Below are positions 53,421 through 64,000 of a stretch of 64,000 nucleotides of DNA, one piece after another. The translations under genes were made by a program, and so were the position numbers. Source of the stretch: Selaginella tamariscina (lineage: Eukaryota; Streptophyta; Lycopodiopsida; Selaginellales; Selaginellaceae). The notes beneath the pieces are model-generated. The model did not search any database and was not told the origin of the DNA. It saw only the letters and a program-made list of their open reading frames with translations. The stretch spans positions 43,948-107,947 of the forward strand of contig PUQB01000126.1 in the NCBI GenBank assembly GCA_003024785.1, read 5' to 3'. Numbering within the stretch: the first letter of the stretch is position 1; every line of letters starts with the position of its first letter.

Positions 53421-56400
53421 TCATTGATGTTGTTGGCACAGCCAAACATGCTGGCCATCCTGTATGCTCCTACGTAATCCCAAGTCATGCTCCACATCCC
53501 TTCCCTTCAAAAACATATCATGAAACTCTTTCACCTCGTCTCTCGTGGGAAATCCAGACTTGAGGTGTTTATCAACGTTGCCAAACACTGCCTCCATTAC
53601 TGCTTGAATTGCTGCATCCTGGAGACCCTTGGGAAATGCAGATGCCGGAGATGGAATGACTACACCCAAACCCGCAATAGCGACCACCTTGAGTGCAAAG
53701 AACATAATTCTGAGTGCTGGAACTAACACTGGAGCTGCTTTCTTGAACCACTCCGGACGTACAGTGATTTCGATACCTCGTTGGTTTTCCACTGGATGAC
53801 AGTGCTGGTGGTGTTCACATAAGAAATGAAGTCTCACAGTAGAGCCGAATGCAGATTGAGACAGCTTCTGGAGGAAGTTGTTCTCGTCCGTTATGTATGG
53901 GTACTTGGGTGCCTCAAAGTCCATATGGAGCATGAGCTTAGAGAGAATCTCACCTCCTTGCATCTGTACAGCATCCATTTGTTTCTTGACAATCAACTCT
54001 AGTCTGTGAATCTCGCTTGTTATCCTGGCTTCTGAAGTTCTTATCTCCCTCACTATGTTGGACTCACAACGCTCCATCCGCTTGAGTAAGACCTTGTCAC
54101 CAATGGTTAACTCACTGGTACCATCCGTGGTACTATGGTCACTCTCAATAGTTGTTGCATCTAAACACTCTTGTACCTCGGACCCGATGACATTCAGGTT
54201 GCTCTGCTGTGCTGCAAAGTATTTATCCCGTTCACTCGGCAACAAGAGCTCATAGATTGGATTACTCTGCAAACTTGGCCAACTATGTTCATACAGCAAA
54301 GTGCGACCGTCCATGTTGAGATCTTCAACAAGTGAAGCTAGTGGACACACATCCTCAAAGCTTGAACTTAAGTTGCTCTCAATTTGTTGCGGCCTGATGA
54401 CTTTCTCTTCGAGTTCCAGTGCGGGACATCCCCAGTTCGGAGCTCCACAAACTTCAGCAATGCACAGGTTCACGCGCTGGAAAAGGTCTTCGGCTTGCTC
54501 CAGTAGGTACGTCTCACGGTCGAATGGTATTCGAACAAGTACATCAACCCAATGCATATCATACCATTCTCCTCTGCTGCCTCCAATCTTGACAATCACA
54601 TGAATTCTGTTCTCCACCAGATAGAGCCAGCCTCGTCCAAATTTATGTTGAGAAAACATACCTGCAAGTGTCACTTGAAGCATGTTGAAGATCCCAGATG
54701 GCAGAATTGTTGTCTCAGAGTGTTTGCAATCGAATCTCCTTCCCCATAAACAGTAACTGCTGAACTCGGGCCTCCCACGTTCTTGCTCCCATTGCTGGAG
54801 AGTTTCTTTCAACAAAGGCAAGATCGTAACATGAGTTTCCTTCTGGTTTAGTAGCACCACACCTAGCTTCTGAAATGAAGACAGTATGTAAGGAATGTGA
54901 GCTGCTGCTTCACACCTGGTTGCGAGTTGTGCATGAACACTCATGATGGGCTGCACTGCCGGAGGTCGTGCGTCATTCAAGTTCCTTCCTAACCGAGGCA
55001 GAAAAACACCAATAACATCTTGCAAGAACCACTGAACATCCAAGACAACAAACTGTTGTATCTCGTCTGGTGTGTCATCTTCAAAGTAGACGAGTTCTCC
55101 ACTATCGTGAAGATGCATGAGACATGCCTTAAACCGATTGTCCTCGAAGTGTCTCATGTTGTACATGTACCTGAACTTCTCAAGTGACACCACCTTGGGT
55201 TGCTGTGTAGCATTCAACTGATTCATGATGTGATTGCAAACTAATGGAACTTTTGGTCTCTTCTCCAACACTCCTTCCAAGGCTCTTTCCAATGCTCCTT
55301 TGAGTTGTCTGACTTGGCTGACAGTTGTAGCCACAATTCCATATACACTAATGCTTTCTCTATCCCCAAAGTCAATGCACTGCGAGTACTCTTGGATTAC
55401 CGCTCTACATCGGATCAATGCGAGCTCTTCCATCGTTGTCCTTGTGGGTCTCTGGCTAGTGGGAAAGTAATTGAGAAGTATCAATACTCTTGGCCTCTGG
55501 TTGGACAAGGAACGATGTGCAACAATGAATCTCAGCCAGTATTTGAGTTGTTTTTCTAGCTCTGCTGGATCGTCTGCAGCTGTAGGAGCCTTACAAACGA
55601 GGAGAAACAAATCTTTATCACTACCTCTTACAAAGTAGTGATGAAATGCATGGTACTCAGATTGGCCAGCTAAGTCACACACGATCAACTTTGCATCTGT
55701 AAAGCATAAAGCTTGAAGCTTTATTCCATAAGTCGACCTTGATGACTGGAAAATGCTGGGGACCCCAATCCTTCTGGCAAGGTTCTTCCGGATGGTTGTC
55801 TTCCCCACTCCAGTGTCTCCACATATGAAAAGCTTAGCATTTGAAGGTGTGGTTAGGCCTCCTTCCAAAAGACCTCCTTCTCGATAGAGTTTGTTCCGCT
55901 TCAAGATTTGTAAACAACTTTGCTGTAACACTTGAGACTTCCACTTACGGAGGTTCAATGTCACCAATGGACAATCGATATTCCTGTTCAAGAAAGCCAC
56001 AAGCTTCCGTTGTTCTCCAAGCGGCACCAAATCTATTCCACTGACAGTAAGATGTCTCAGCCTTGAAGTCGATATAGCTCGCTCAAAACGTTGTGAGCTC
56101 TCGAACAAGAACTGGACGGATTCGGTGTGCAATCTGAGATGCGTCAACTTGGAACTGAGCACCGACTCCATATCGAGATGATACGAGGTATCCAAGGTGA
56201 GTGATGTGAGCTTTAGATCATCCTCGTGCAACTTTGTCTCCAACCCTTTAACAAAATCATCATCGGCAATGGGTAAAGATAAATGCTGCAGTTTGCTACA
56301 TTCCAGGGCGTCTAGCAACTGCCTGTACCCTTCAGTTTCCTCGCCCTTGTGTCGAACCCTTAAGATTCGCAATGTACAGTCAGGATGCCTGAGAATATTT

Positions 56401-57035
56401 GCCAGATCAAGGTAACTGTAAATCCCTGTAAGTCGGAGGTCATATATGTTACACTCTGGAGAGGTGAGATGGTTAAAGAAAACCTCTTTCCCGACCCTTA
56501 TCTCTCCTATAGAGAGCCTCCTTAGAGAAGTCATGGACACAATTGTATCGAGGAGCTCGCCATTATCCGGCCACGTGCGGTCGAGTTCAAGCTCCTCGAT
56601 AACACACTTTGAATCCCTTAGCGCAGTGATAAAAGCCTGAGCAGCGTCTTCATTTACCCTGATGCTTAGACATCTGAGCTTGTCTAGCTCATGGAGCCAA
56701 TTGAAATCCTGGACATACCCAAACCCAATCCAGAGTGTCTCGAGATGTTTCATCCTATGTGCATATGCATACATAAAATCAGCAGCATACCAGTTGTGCT
56801 CGTCAAGTGAGTAGTATAAGGCAAGGTGCTTGACTATGAGGGGAGTGCTGTCGAGGTCCGTGAGGTTGGGATTTTCTTCAAACATGAGCATTACTGTTTC
56901 GTGCTTGGACAGTGCATCCTCAAGATCCTCAGCTGAATTCACTTCCACTACATTGCTGTTGCTGCTCCAAAAGATCCGATCAAAAGTGTTTCCTTGTGAC
57001 AGATCGTAGAGCTCCTGGTCGGACAATGGCTCCAT
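53421..57035 (-). CDS. ROCO-family protein (LRR-Roc-COR), intact, 1204 residues
   Basis: A single uninterrupted ORF, start MEPLSDQELYDLSQ. Residues about 90-370 form leucine-rich repeats of the ribonuclease-inhibitor-like kind (repeating LRxLxI...). The Roc GTPase follows: P-loop GDTGVGKTT (406-414), switch-II DLAGQSEYHAF (454-464). The usual NKxD guanine-specificity motif is replaced by LLNYFP (about 520-525). A COR-like region follows (about 620-850; FVVLDVQWFLQDVIGVFLP), then a charged linker, a short coiled-coil-like stretch (SEARITSEIHRLELIVKKQM) and a hydrophobic segment (MFFALKVVAIAGLGVVIP). Known: ROCO proteins are large GTPases with LRRs; plants have TORNADO1-like members, and non-seed plants have more. 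No kinase domain here. Inferred: an intracellular signalling or scaffold GTPase. The intact long frame shows that not all of this region is decaying. Confidence 0.88.
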   Translation of the reverse strand: MEPLSDQELYDLSQGNTFDRIFWSSNSNVVEVNSAEDLEDALSKHETVMLMFEENPNLTDLDSTPLIVKHLALYYSLDEHNWYAADFMYAYAHRMKHLETLWIGFGYVQDFNWLHELDKLRCLSIRVNEDAAQAFITALRDSKCVIEELELDRTWPDNGELLDTIVSMTSLRRLSIGEIRVGKEVFFNHLTSPECNIYDLRLTGIYSYLDLANILRHPDCTLRILRVRHKGEETEGYRQLLDALECSKLQHLSLPIADDDFVKGLETKLHEDDLKLTSLTLDTSYHLDMESVLSSKLTHLRLHTESVQFLFESSQRFERAISTSRLRHLTVSGIDLVPLGEQRKLVAFLNRNIDCPLVTLNLRKWKSQVLQQSCLQILKRNKLYREGGLLEGGLTTPSNAKLFICGDTGVGKTTIRKNLARRIGVPSIFQSSRSTYGIKLQALCFTDAKLIVCDLAGQSEYHAFHHYFVRGSDKDLFLLVCKAPTAADDPAELEKQLKYWLRFIVAHRSLSNQRPRVLILLNYFPTSQRPTRTTMEELALIRCRAVIQEYSQCIDFGDRESISVYGIVATTVSQVRQLKGALERALEGVLEKRPKVPLVCNHIMNQLNATQQPKVVSLEKFRYMYNMRHFEDNRFKACLMHLHDSGELVYFEDDTPDEIQQFVVLDVQWFLQDVIGVFLPRLGRNLNDARPPAVQPIMSVHAQLATRCEAAAHIPYILSSFQKLGVVLLNQKETHVTILPLLKETLQQWEQERGRPEFSSYCLWGRRFDCKHSETTILPSGIFNMLQVTLAGMFSQHKFGRGWLYLVENRIHVIVKIGGSRGEWYDMHWVDVLVRIPFDRETYLLEQAEDLFQRVNLCIAEVCGAPNWGCPALELEEKVIRPQQIESNLSSSFEDVCPLASLVEDLNMDGRTLLYEHSWPSLQSNPIYELLLPSERDKYFAAQQSNLNVIGSEVQECLDATTIESDHSTTDGTSELTIGDKVLLKRMERCESNIVREIRTSEARITSEIHRLELIVKKQMDAVQMQGGEILSKLMLHMDFEAPKYPYITDENNFLQKLSQSAFGSTVRLHFLCEHHQHCHPVENQRGIEITVRPEWFKKAAPVLVPALRIMFFALKVVAIAGLGVVIPSPASAFPKGLQDAAIQAVMEAVFGNVDKHLKSGFPTRDEVKEFHDMFLKGRDVEHDLGLRRSIQDGQHVWLCQQHQ

Positions 57036-57689
57036 TAGAACATGTCAAACTCTGTTCTAGAGGTTTGATAAGGAAGAAAGAAAGAATAAAAAGAAATCGA
57101 ATATTCATTAGTTAATAATAATGCTTTTATTCAATGTTCACTCCCGATAAGTATTTATTAGTTAATAATGATAATGTTTTTATCAAGATTTATATGAAAA
57201 AGTATTTTAAATAGAATATCAAAATTCTGGAAAAATGACACATCACACCGACATTGTTACACGTTATATAATCAGAATAAGGGTTTAACTTAATAATTTT
57301 CTTTATCTTTAATTTGTTAATGAGAATATAACAAAAAATTTAAATGAACTTTAAATAAATTTAACAGGTCAATAACAAAGGCCCCAACTTACACTTTACG
57401 TAAATATATCACAACTTTGTAATGCAGGATGTCTATCACACATTCAATGTGTGGTGCATTTTTAATACAGGGTCTCAATAACTTAAGTCATTTCCCTTTT
57501 TAATCTATTTAAAATTCACATCGAAAAGTTTCACAAAGTTGTTAAATATATGTAAAATATAAATTTTGGCCCTATAAAGATTCTATAAAATATACTTTTT
57601 ATTAGATAATATAATAAAGGGTTTTCTATAAGCTAAATACAAATCCTTTTTTATTAATGCAAATATTTAGTAACTATTTCATTATTTTA
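57036..57689. other. Upstream region of the ROCO gene
   Basis: AT-rich DNA between the ROCO start and the AAA fragment. A purine-rich leader (AAGAAAGAAAGAATAAAAAG on the plus strand) lies 30-60 bp upstream of the ATG. No clear TATA box is identifiable with confidence. Confidence 0.4.
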
Positions 57690-58945
57690 ATTTAGTTTAC
57701 CTTCCTTGGTGCTATTTTTTTGCCAGTGTGAACATAGCCTTAGTTTGCTTCTCAGCCTCCCCGTACCACTGTTATTTAACACAGTATATAACTTCCATAT
57801 GTATATACAGAGTAACATATGTTCAATTAAATATTAACCAGAGAGAGAAAGATTACTCTGTTTGGTTAACCGATAAGTACCACAGTCATATATATCTGCA
57901 GTTCGAGTAGATTAAGTGCGTAACTATAATTATATTATAAATATTAAGTCTTATTGGATATTAAACTCTTTTATTAACTTATATATACTATATTAAATAA
58001 AGTTATTATTTAGCTGAATATACATATGTATGAACATATGTACACGCACACACACAAGCATTGTAAAAGTAAATATCAACTGTATAGTTTTATTAAGACA
58101 ATTTATTACTTATTATTGTATTAGTAAACAAACTAAATTACCATTGAAGTTAGTGTTGAGACGGTGATGTTCATGAAGTTCGGACCTGCAACAGCTTTTG
58201 CAAGTATCTTGCCTGTCCCTGGAGGTCCAAATAAAAACAGTCCTCTACAAGGCTGAAAATATATACACACAAAAAAGACTATATAATTAATCAATACCAT
58301 CCTTTTATACTGATTAGTTACATGTATAAGTTTACATAACTATATAGCTAGTAAACTAATTTAACTAATACATAGTTAACCCACGCACACACACACCTTA
58401 GTGACGTTTCCTCTTTTGAATAACTCTGGCCTTTGCAGAGGAAGGATTATGAGCTCTTTAAGGGTCTTCTTAACATCTTCAAGGGCACCGATATCGCTAA
58501 ATAAAACACCAATGTCTTATTACAGTTGATATAAGGTGCCTCTAGTGCATATTAAGGTTCCACTTCTGCAACATTAAATAAATATATAAGCTTTCTTAAA
58601 ATAATTTGTTTTGTTAATACAATTATTTACAGTTTAATAAATAACAGTTCATTCATTAATAAATAATAGTTTAATAATCTTTTAATAAGTAACTAACAAC
58701 AATAATAGTTAACAACGTGATAAAAACTGAAGCATGTTACAGTAATAATTAATGATAATAATTAAATAGTTGGGTAAACATAATACTTTAGTCATATAAA
58801 TTCACAATAATTTTTATTGTTACACAATGTAATTATAATTTTATTAATTATATTTTGATTAATATTCAATAAATTACTTTATGTTATTTTGATTAATAAT
58901 TTGTAAATTACGTTACTTACATCTACATTTAACCGCAATTGTGTG
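57690..58945 (-). pseudogene. Duplicated fragment of the AAA ATPase gene
   Basis: Matches 16420-17710 (same strand), including introns. Contains the Walker B-side exon, the P-loop exon (GPPGTGKI-like, with internal deletions near 58185-58215) and the exon with [14 protein letters not shown]. Deletions in the P-loop exon and the exon near 58520 break the frame. Ends abruptly at about 58945, where it is fused to a copy of another gene. Confidence 0.88.
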
Positions 58946-58950
58946 GGAGG

Positions 58951-59060
58951 CCACGTATGGATGTCAGCTCTATCTTTTCTACTGGCTGGCTCAAATACTC
59001 TGCAATAAAAACAACCTTATATAAATACACATGCATATGTAGACAAGATATACAAACCAT
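58951..59060 (-). pseudogene. Truncated copy of the 132-residue gene (exons 1-2)
   Basis: Matches 31820-31930: start ATG in CCATGATGG, intron 1 and most of exon 2, cut at CCACGTATGG. A downstream part of exon 2 and all of exon 3 are missing, replaced by the AAA fragment. Confidence 0.85.
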
Positions 59061-60859
59061 GATGGCGATCCTGTAAACTCTTCTTTTGCTCAAGACTTAC
59101 ATAATAAAGCTATACAACGCGTGATTTATATATGCGTGGAGATATTTGTGACAACAAATGCTGTATTTATTAAATAATACGTAAGACTAACAAATGGCTT
59201 ATCAAGTTGTTGTTGTGATAGTCAATGTCTTAATTTAATACAATAAACACGTGCATACTAACAATATATCAGAACACTTATTGTACTTGTAGACTGTATA
59301 AAAAGAAGCCGGATTGTCTAAATGTACAGTATAAAATTTAGTATAAAATAATTCATAACAAAGTTAATATTAATTCAGTATATGTTTGGTTTCTTAATTG
59401 GTAAATATCTAATTTAAGTTAATAAGCAAATCAGACTGACATTGAATTTATTATATCCAGGATAAAACTCAATAAATTTTTATCAGGTAATTTATTTAAC
59501 CAACACATAAGAAGACACTATATAGTATTAAGAAAATAATTAGAATCTTAATTTAGTATATATAAGTTTCTTAATTGACAATATATTTCTTAATATAATT
59601 AATTATGTAATTTTTAATGTATTTTAAAATTATTATAAACTTATCTAATTAAAAGACTCGAAACATACTTGATTCGTTCAGAACCTACTTATATACACGA
59701 TCTTTACGTCGTCCACATGTGACACATGACACTACACACGTGGAACCCAAATCATATGTACTGTATGTAGTAAATACACATACACTGGTGCACCTACAAT
59801 AACAAGTATATAGAAAAGTAGAATAAATATTTTTCTATTTTCTGATATTTTATTCTCCATATCTGAATTGTTTTATTTATTAAAATCATTTAGGATCATT
59901 CTTTTTTCATAATGAAAACTAAGTTGTAGATATTTATTTTATTGACTACAGTACTTAATGTCAATATAATTATATAATTAATAAATCTAACTGAATCAAA
60001 GTATATGTTTACATGAATTACAAGTATATTAATTTTAATTCTATACTTTAAACATGTTTATCAGCCGTTAATTCGTGTAATATATCGGTAATTCAATAAA
60101 GACATTTATTTGATTATCTATGTATTTATTTACATTCTTGTAAATTTTGATATTTACTATAAATATATTACAAAGGTAATTGTTAATTATAGTACACATG
60201 CCCGTTGTCGATGGGCTTGATTATTTAAGAATAATTTATTAATTAATAAATTTTGAGTATGATGAATTTATTCTTAAATTAAACTTAACTTGGTGAGTTT
60301 TTTTTAAACTTTTTAATTTACCCATGTTTAAGCTGAATTAATTAATGACTTTTAATTTAATTGTAATTCTTAACTTGTTGATTTTATTTTTCTTCAACTA
60401 AGTTATTAACTTAATCTTATGAATTTATTATAAACTAAATTATTGTTATCTTTAATCTGATGAGGTTATCTTTAACTTCTTATACTTAAGCTTAATTATT
60501 TAATAACTCTTAACTTTAATATTATTCTTAACTCAATGAATTTATTAAATCATAATTTTTTAAGTTTACCAATGATTTTTAACTTAATGAGTTTATTTTT
60601 AAGTTAAATCCTTTATCTTTAAAATTTTAAATTTACTTATAGTTAAATTTAATTATTTAATAATCCTTAATATAGTTATTATTCTTAATCTAACAAATTT
60701 ATTTAAATTCTTAAAACTTAATTATTATCATTAACTTGACCCTTAACTCCTTATCCTTGAACTTATTATCTAAATTATCATAAATTAATTAGTTTCTTCA
60801 AGGTTGTGTAAAATACAACATATGTATAAAGATAATTACTAACTGAGTGTGTGTGTATG

Positions 60860-60895
<36 letters not shown>

Positions 60896-62351
60896 TAATA
60901 TTTAATACATTGTTTTAATTAAAATATACAATTATATTAACATTACAAACATTAGTATAGTATATTACATAAGTAGGGAAGAGACATCTAAATAAATTTT
61001 ATATTCAAGATATTATTAATCTTTAAAAAATAAAAATAAAACATTAATAACTATAGATTATCATGATATAAACATATTGATGTTCTTCATATTAAAATTT
61101 TAACTATGAAATAGTTAAAAAGTAAAAACAATGTCTTAATTAAAAAGACTTTTAATTATACTTTGAACACACTACTAAATATATCTTTATATTAATTTTA
61201 TTTTCCTAGGAAACACATACTTACAAAAAGGTACACATACACATTTTATGTTTGTACACATATCTATATATTCATATATACATACACACGCACGCACAGG
61301 GACAGACATATGTATGTGTGTGTGTGTGTTTTAACTCACTGAGCATTGCCTTTATCCCTAGTTAAGCACTAATACACATAAATTAATTATTTATTTAATC
61401 GAATTCTTTTCAAACATAACCGTTCATGTCTTAATAAAAAGGTAAAAAAAAAAAAATAAAGTAAAAATCTATTCAACAAGTCAAGGAATTTACCTTAAAT
61501 TTTACATGTACTTTTTAACATTATTCACTTTTTATGTGACATATATTTAAAAATAATATGAAATCACTGTTTACATTTATAATATTTTACTATTTATTAG
61601 TATTATAAGTATTGTTTTAACATTGATATAACACAATTATACAAACTTAGACAACACGTAGTTCCTTATATGTGAACATTTGTTTATATATATGTTGAAA
61701 TATGCATGAATGTATGTACATGTATATTATTGTATTATTTAAATATAATATTAAATCATAAACATAAATAACATCAAAGTTAACACACACACACTATTTT
61801 TGTTGGACATTATAGCAATAGTTAAGGCTCACAACTACTTCATATATGTGTATATATATATATATGGGCGCCATACACACATATGATGTGAAGATACATT
61901 ATACACACAAAGTACTATGTCAAGTGTCCACTTACAAACATGCTTATTTAATAAGTTTTGTTCATTTAATAAATTTGATATGATTAATAAAGTCGTGTTT
62001 AATCGATTGTTCAAAATTATTGTTAAACTTAATGTGTACTTTATTGGTTAAAACTAATTTAAAATCAAAGAATAATAATAAATAATGAAAGAAGACATAT
62101 GCGAATATGTTCAATTCATTTTAGTATTTTTATTAAGAACTTTCTTATAAGAAAATATTAAAAAGGGTAAGTTTAAAAAAAAATAAAATAAAAATAAAAT
62201 CAACATAAAGTGGTAGATTATTAATTGCTTATTGCTTAATTATATACATAAACTTATTATTATAATATTAATATTATTATTATTAATGCAGTGTTTTTCA
62301 AAAGAAAATTTTTAACATTGTGTGACAAGAGAATAGGTGTATTATATATAA

Positions 62352-62456
62352 GATATTTAACAAACCACCATTAAAGTGTGTATGCAATATAGATATACAT
62401 ATATAATATATATATATATACATCTGGCAAACACACTTTAACGATGGTTTGTTAAA
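62352..62456. other. Inverted repeat around a TA tract
   Basis: ATATTTAACAAACCACCATTAAAGTGTGT-like sequence at about 62352-62379 is nearly the reverse complement of 62430-62456, with a TA-rich loop of about 50 bases. It is present in copy B only in this form; copy A has a single arm near 48868-48890. Confidence 0.6.
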
Positions 62457-62662
62457 TATATATATATTTATTTATTTATCGCATACACAGATTGTTAAGT
62501 GCATATGTAAAACTAAATGTATCAATGTGATTCAATATAAATATAAAAATAATAAATAAATAATAAATAAATAAATAATGTATTATATAATAAATTGCAT
62601 TTCAAAAAATGAATGGTTAAAAAAATTTATCTCAAAAATAATTGGTCACATGTTAATTAAAC

Positions 62663-62710
<48 letters not shown>

Positions 62711-63276
62711 TATTTTATAGAGAATATGCATATTTAAAGCTTGTGTGTGTATATACAAGGAACGCACACACTTTTCAAGTGTTTGGTTTTGATTTATAGT
62801 TGCTTGACAAATTAAATTTTAAGGTAGTTCGGTAAAGGTACATATGTAGTAAGTCAAACTATAACAATTTTATTTTATAATTAAAATTTAACCTTTATGA
62901 ACAAAAGAACATTTTAGAATAAATTAACAAATAAAATGAAACAAATTGATTTATTCTTGTTTTGAAATTTGAAAGGAAATAGAATGATATTAATTAAAAA
63001 TATAATTTTAATTTATAAACATTTGTAATAAAATAAAATAATTATATATTTAATCTATAATAAATTGGAACAAAATTTACAAAAATGTTAGTAAATGCTA
63101 TAAATAATTTTTTATATTGTAATATATATGTTTACTAGTCTTGAACGAAGATCTATACGTGTACACACAGCTAAAGAGATCCGTGTGCATACATGTGTGT
63201 GTGAATATTAAGATGTACCATCCCCAAGGAATATTCATGCGTCTCAAATTAAAGGTATGTGTGTTATTAGGTCATT

Positions 63277-63432
63277 ATGGAGGCCAAGAGGAAGCGAATT
63301 GAGTACGCCGTAATGGAAGTACCGAACGGGAAGAAAGAAGGGCAAAGGACAATAAAAAGGGTGAAACATGCGAGATTCTTGCTAACAGACGAAATTGTAT
63401 GTGCTAGACACCATTGTGTGCAGCTCGGATAA
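63277..63432 (+). CDS. Conserved 51-codon ORF, copy B
   Basis: Same start, stop and length as the copy at 49760-49915. It begins MEAKRKRIEYAVMEVPNGK and ends TDEIVCARHHCVQLG. Differences are a handful of amino-acid changes, with no indel. Confidence 0.4.
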   Translation: MEAKRKRIEYAVMEVPNGKKEGQRTIKRVKHARFLLTDEIVCARHHCVQLG

Positions 63433-63839
63433 AGAGTGCTCTTAAAAAGCAGGGTCTGATGACACGGTTTCTTTAGGGAAATCTGTTCAATTACTACATA
63501 TACATTAAGTAGCACATTGTTCCCAGCTGCACATACGCACGCACACACATACACAATCTTGTCACGAGTGCATAAGAAGTAAAGTTATACAAAATTCTTG
63601 CCGTTTCGCAGTTAAATTATATTTGCTTAAAGCTAGAATGTTATCGATGCATAAACCTCTCTTAACAGGAGTTTATACATATAACACACACACACACATG
63701 GAGGTGCCATAGTACAAGTTCATTGTCCATGATATGTTAAAAGTGTCCATCTCTAAAGGTTGGTGAAGATTAGACCGTGTGTGTGTGTGTGTGTGTGTGT
63801 TTGAGAGAGATAGGGAGGGATCAAGTGCAGAGATCAATA

Positions 63840-63980
63840 TTATATCTTCTAGTTACATTATACAGACTCCATGTTAAGAGCATTATCTCTTCAATACTTT
63901 GTCTAATCTATGTCTCAGGTACTTAAGTACATACACCACACAAATAAAGATTATTGGTACTTATTTTGCTTAATCTAAGC
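63840..63980 (+). pseudogene. Copied 3' end of the AAA ATPase gene (copy B)
   Basis: Counterpart of 50360-50470. Contains AAGAGCATTATCTCTTCAA, then CTATGTCTCAG, a short intron remnant and ATTGGTACTTATTTTGCTTAATCTAA, closer to the AAA gene's own last exon than copy A is. Confidence 0.8.
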
Positions 63981-64000
63981 GTCTCAAATCTCATTAATTA

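Larger units (their letters stand above)
58950..64000. repeat. Segmental duplication copy B (without the insertions)
   Basis: Collinear with copy A (31815-32799, 37635-38472, 47419-about 50550) but without gypsy element 2 and the LARD-like element. It continues to the window edge. It contains the dispersed AT-rich repeat (about 61690-62800), the 51-codon ORF (63277-63432) and the copied AAA tail (63840-63980). Otherwise noncoding. Confidence 0.88.

Noticed and set aside
55234..57115. Plus-strand ORFs opposite the ROCO gene
   Set aside because: Antisense shadows; the minus strand has a single long frame with clear domains.

Overview
The window is nuclear DNA from a green-lineage eukaryote. 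The support is plant-type telomere motifs (CCCTAAA), genes split by GT-AG introns, Ty3/gypsy retrotransposons, a plant-style AAA ATPase, a fragment of the nucleolar methyltransferase SPB1, and an intronless plant-type ROCO (LRR-Roc-COR) gene. A non-seed plant (bryophyte-like) or a relative fits best, but the sequence alone does not settle the species. Noncoding DNA is very AT-rich and full of (CA)n/(TG)n tracts. No rRNA, tRNA or CRISPR was recognised.

Region 1 (1-12650) is the most unusual part. A broken transposase-like gene reads leftward from about 1761. A gene for a ParB/sulfiredoxin-like domain joined to an N4/N6 DNA-methyltransferase-like domain reads rightward from about 8050. Both visible exons start with a similar module directly after a splice acceptor. 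Between the two lie two arrays of an 18-bp perfect palindrome, GGCGGGATTAATCCCGCC and variants (about 17 and 30 copies), one next to each gene's 5' side, plus one copy in an intron of the ParB gene. The arrays flank an AT-rich and CA-repeat interval with telomere-like motifs. A broken FCP1/HAD-phosphatase-like gene follows on the same strand. This could be an undescribed large mobile element, with palindromes as binding or methylation sites; that is inference.

Region 2 (12960-22850) holds, all on the minus strand, an orphan C-terminal piece of SPB1, a many-exon DAA1-like AAA ATPase gene with several apparent frameshifts, and a PLAT/LH2-domain membrane-protein gene.

Region 3 (23490-47414) is rich in retrotransposons: a 4.9-kb Ty3/gypsy element (plus strand), a second 4.8-kb Ty3/gypsy element (minus strand), and an 8.9-kb coding-free LTR element with 1.7-kb LTRs and a third, inverted LTR inside. 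A clean three-exon small gene lies at 31399-31928.

Region 4 (31815-64000) is a segmental duplication. Copy A (31815 to about 50600) is interrupted by the second gypsy element and the coding-free element. Copy B (58950 to the window end) lacks both, so it shows the two empty target sites. Each copy carries an intact 51-codon ORF. Between them sits the intact 1204-residue ROCO gene. Fragments of the AAA ATPase gene were also copied into this part.

Many apparent genes carry frame breaks. In the first gypsy element the two LTRs differ only by homopolymer-length changes, which looks like uncorrected assembly error, so some breaks may be technical and not true pseudogenisation.
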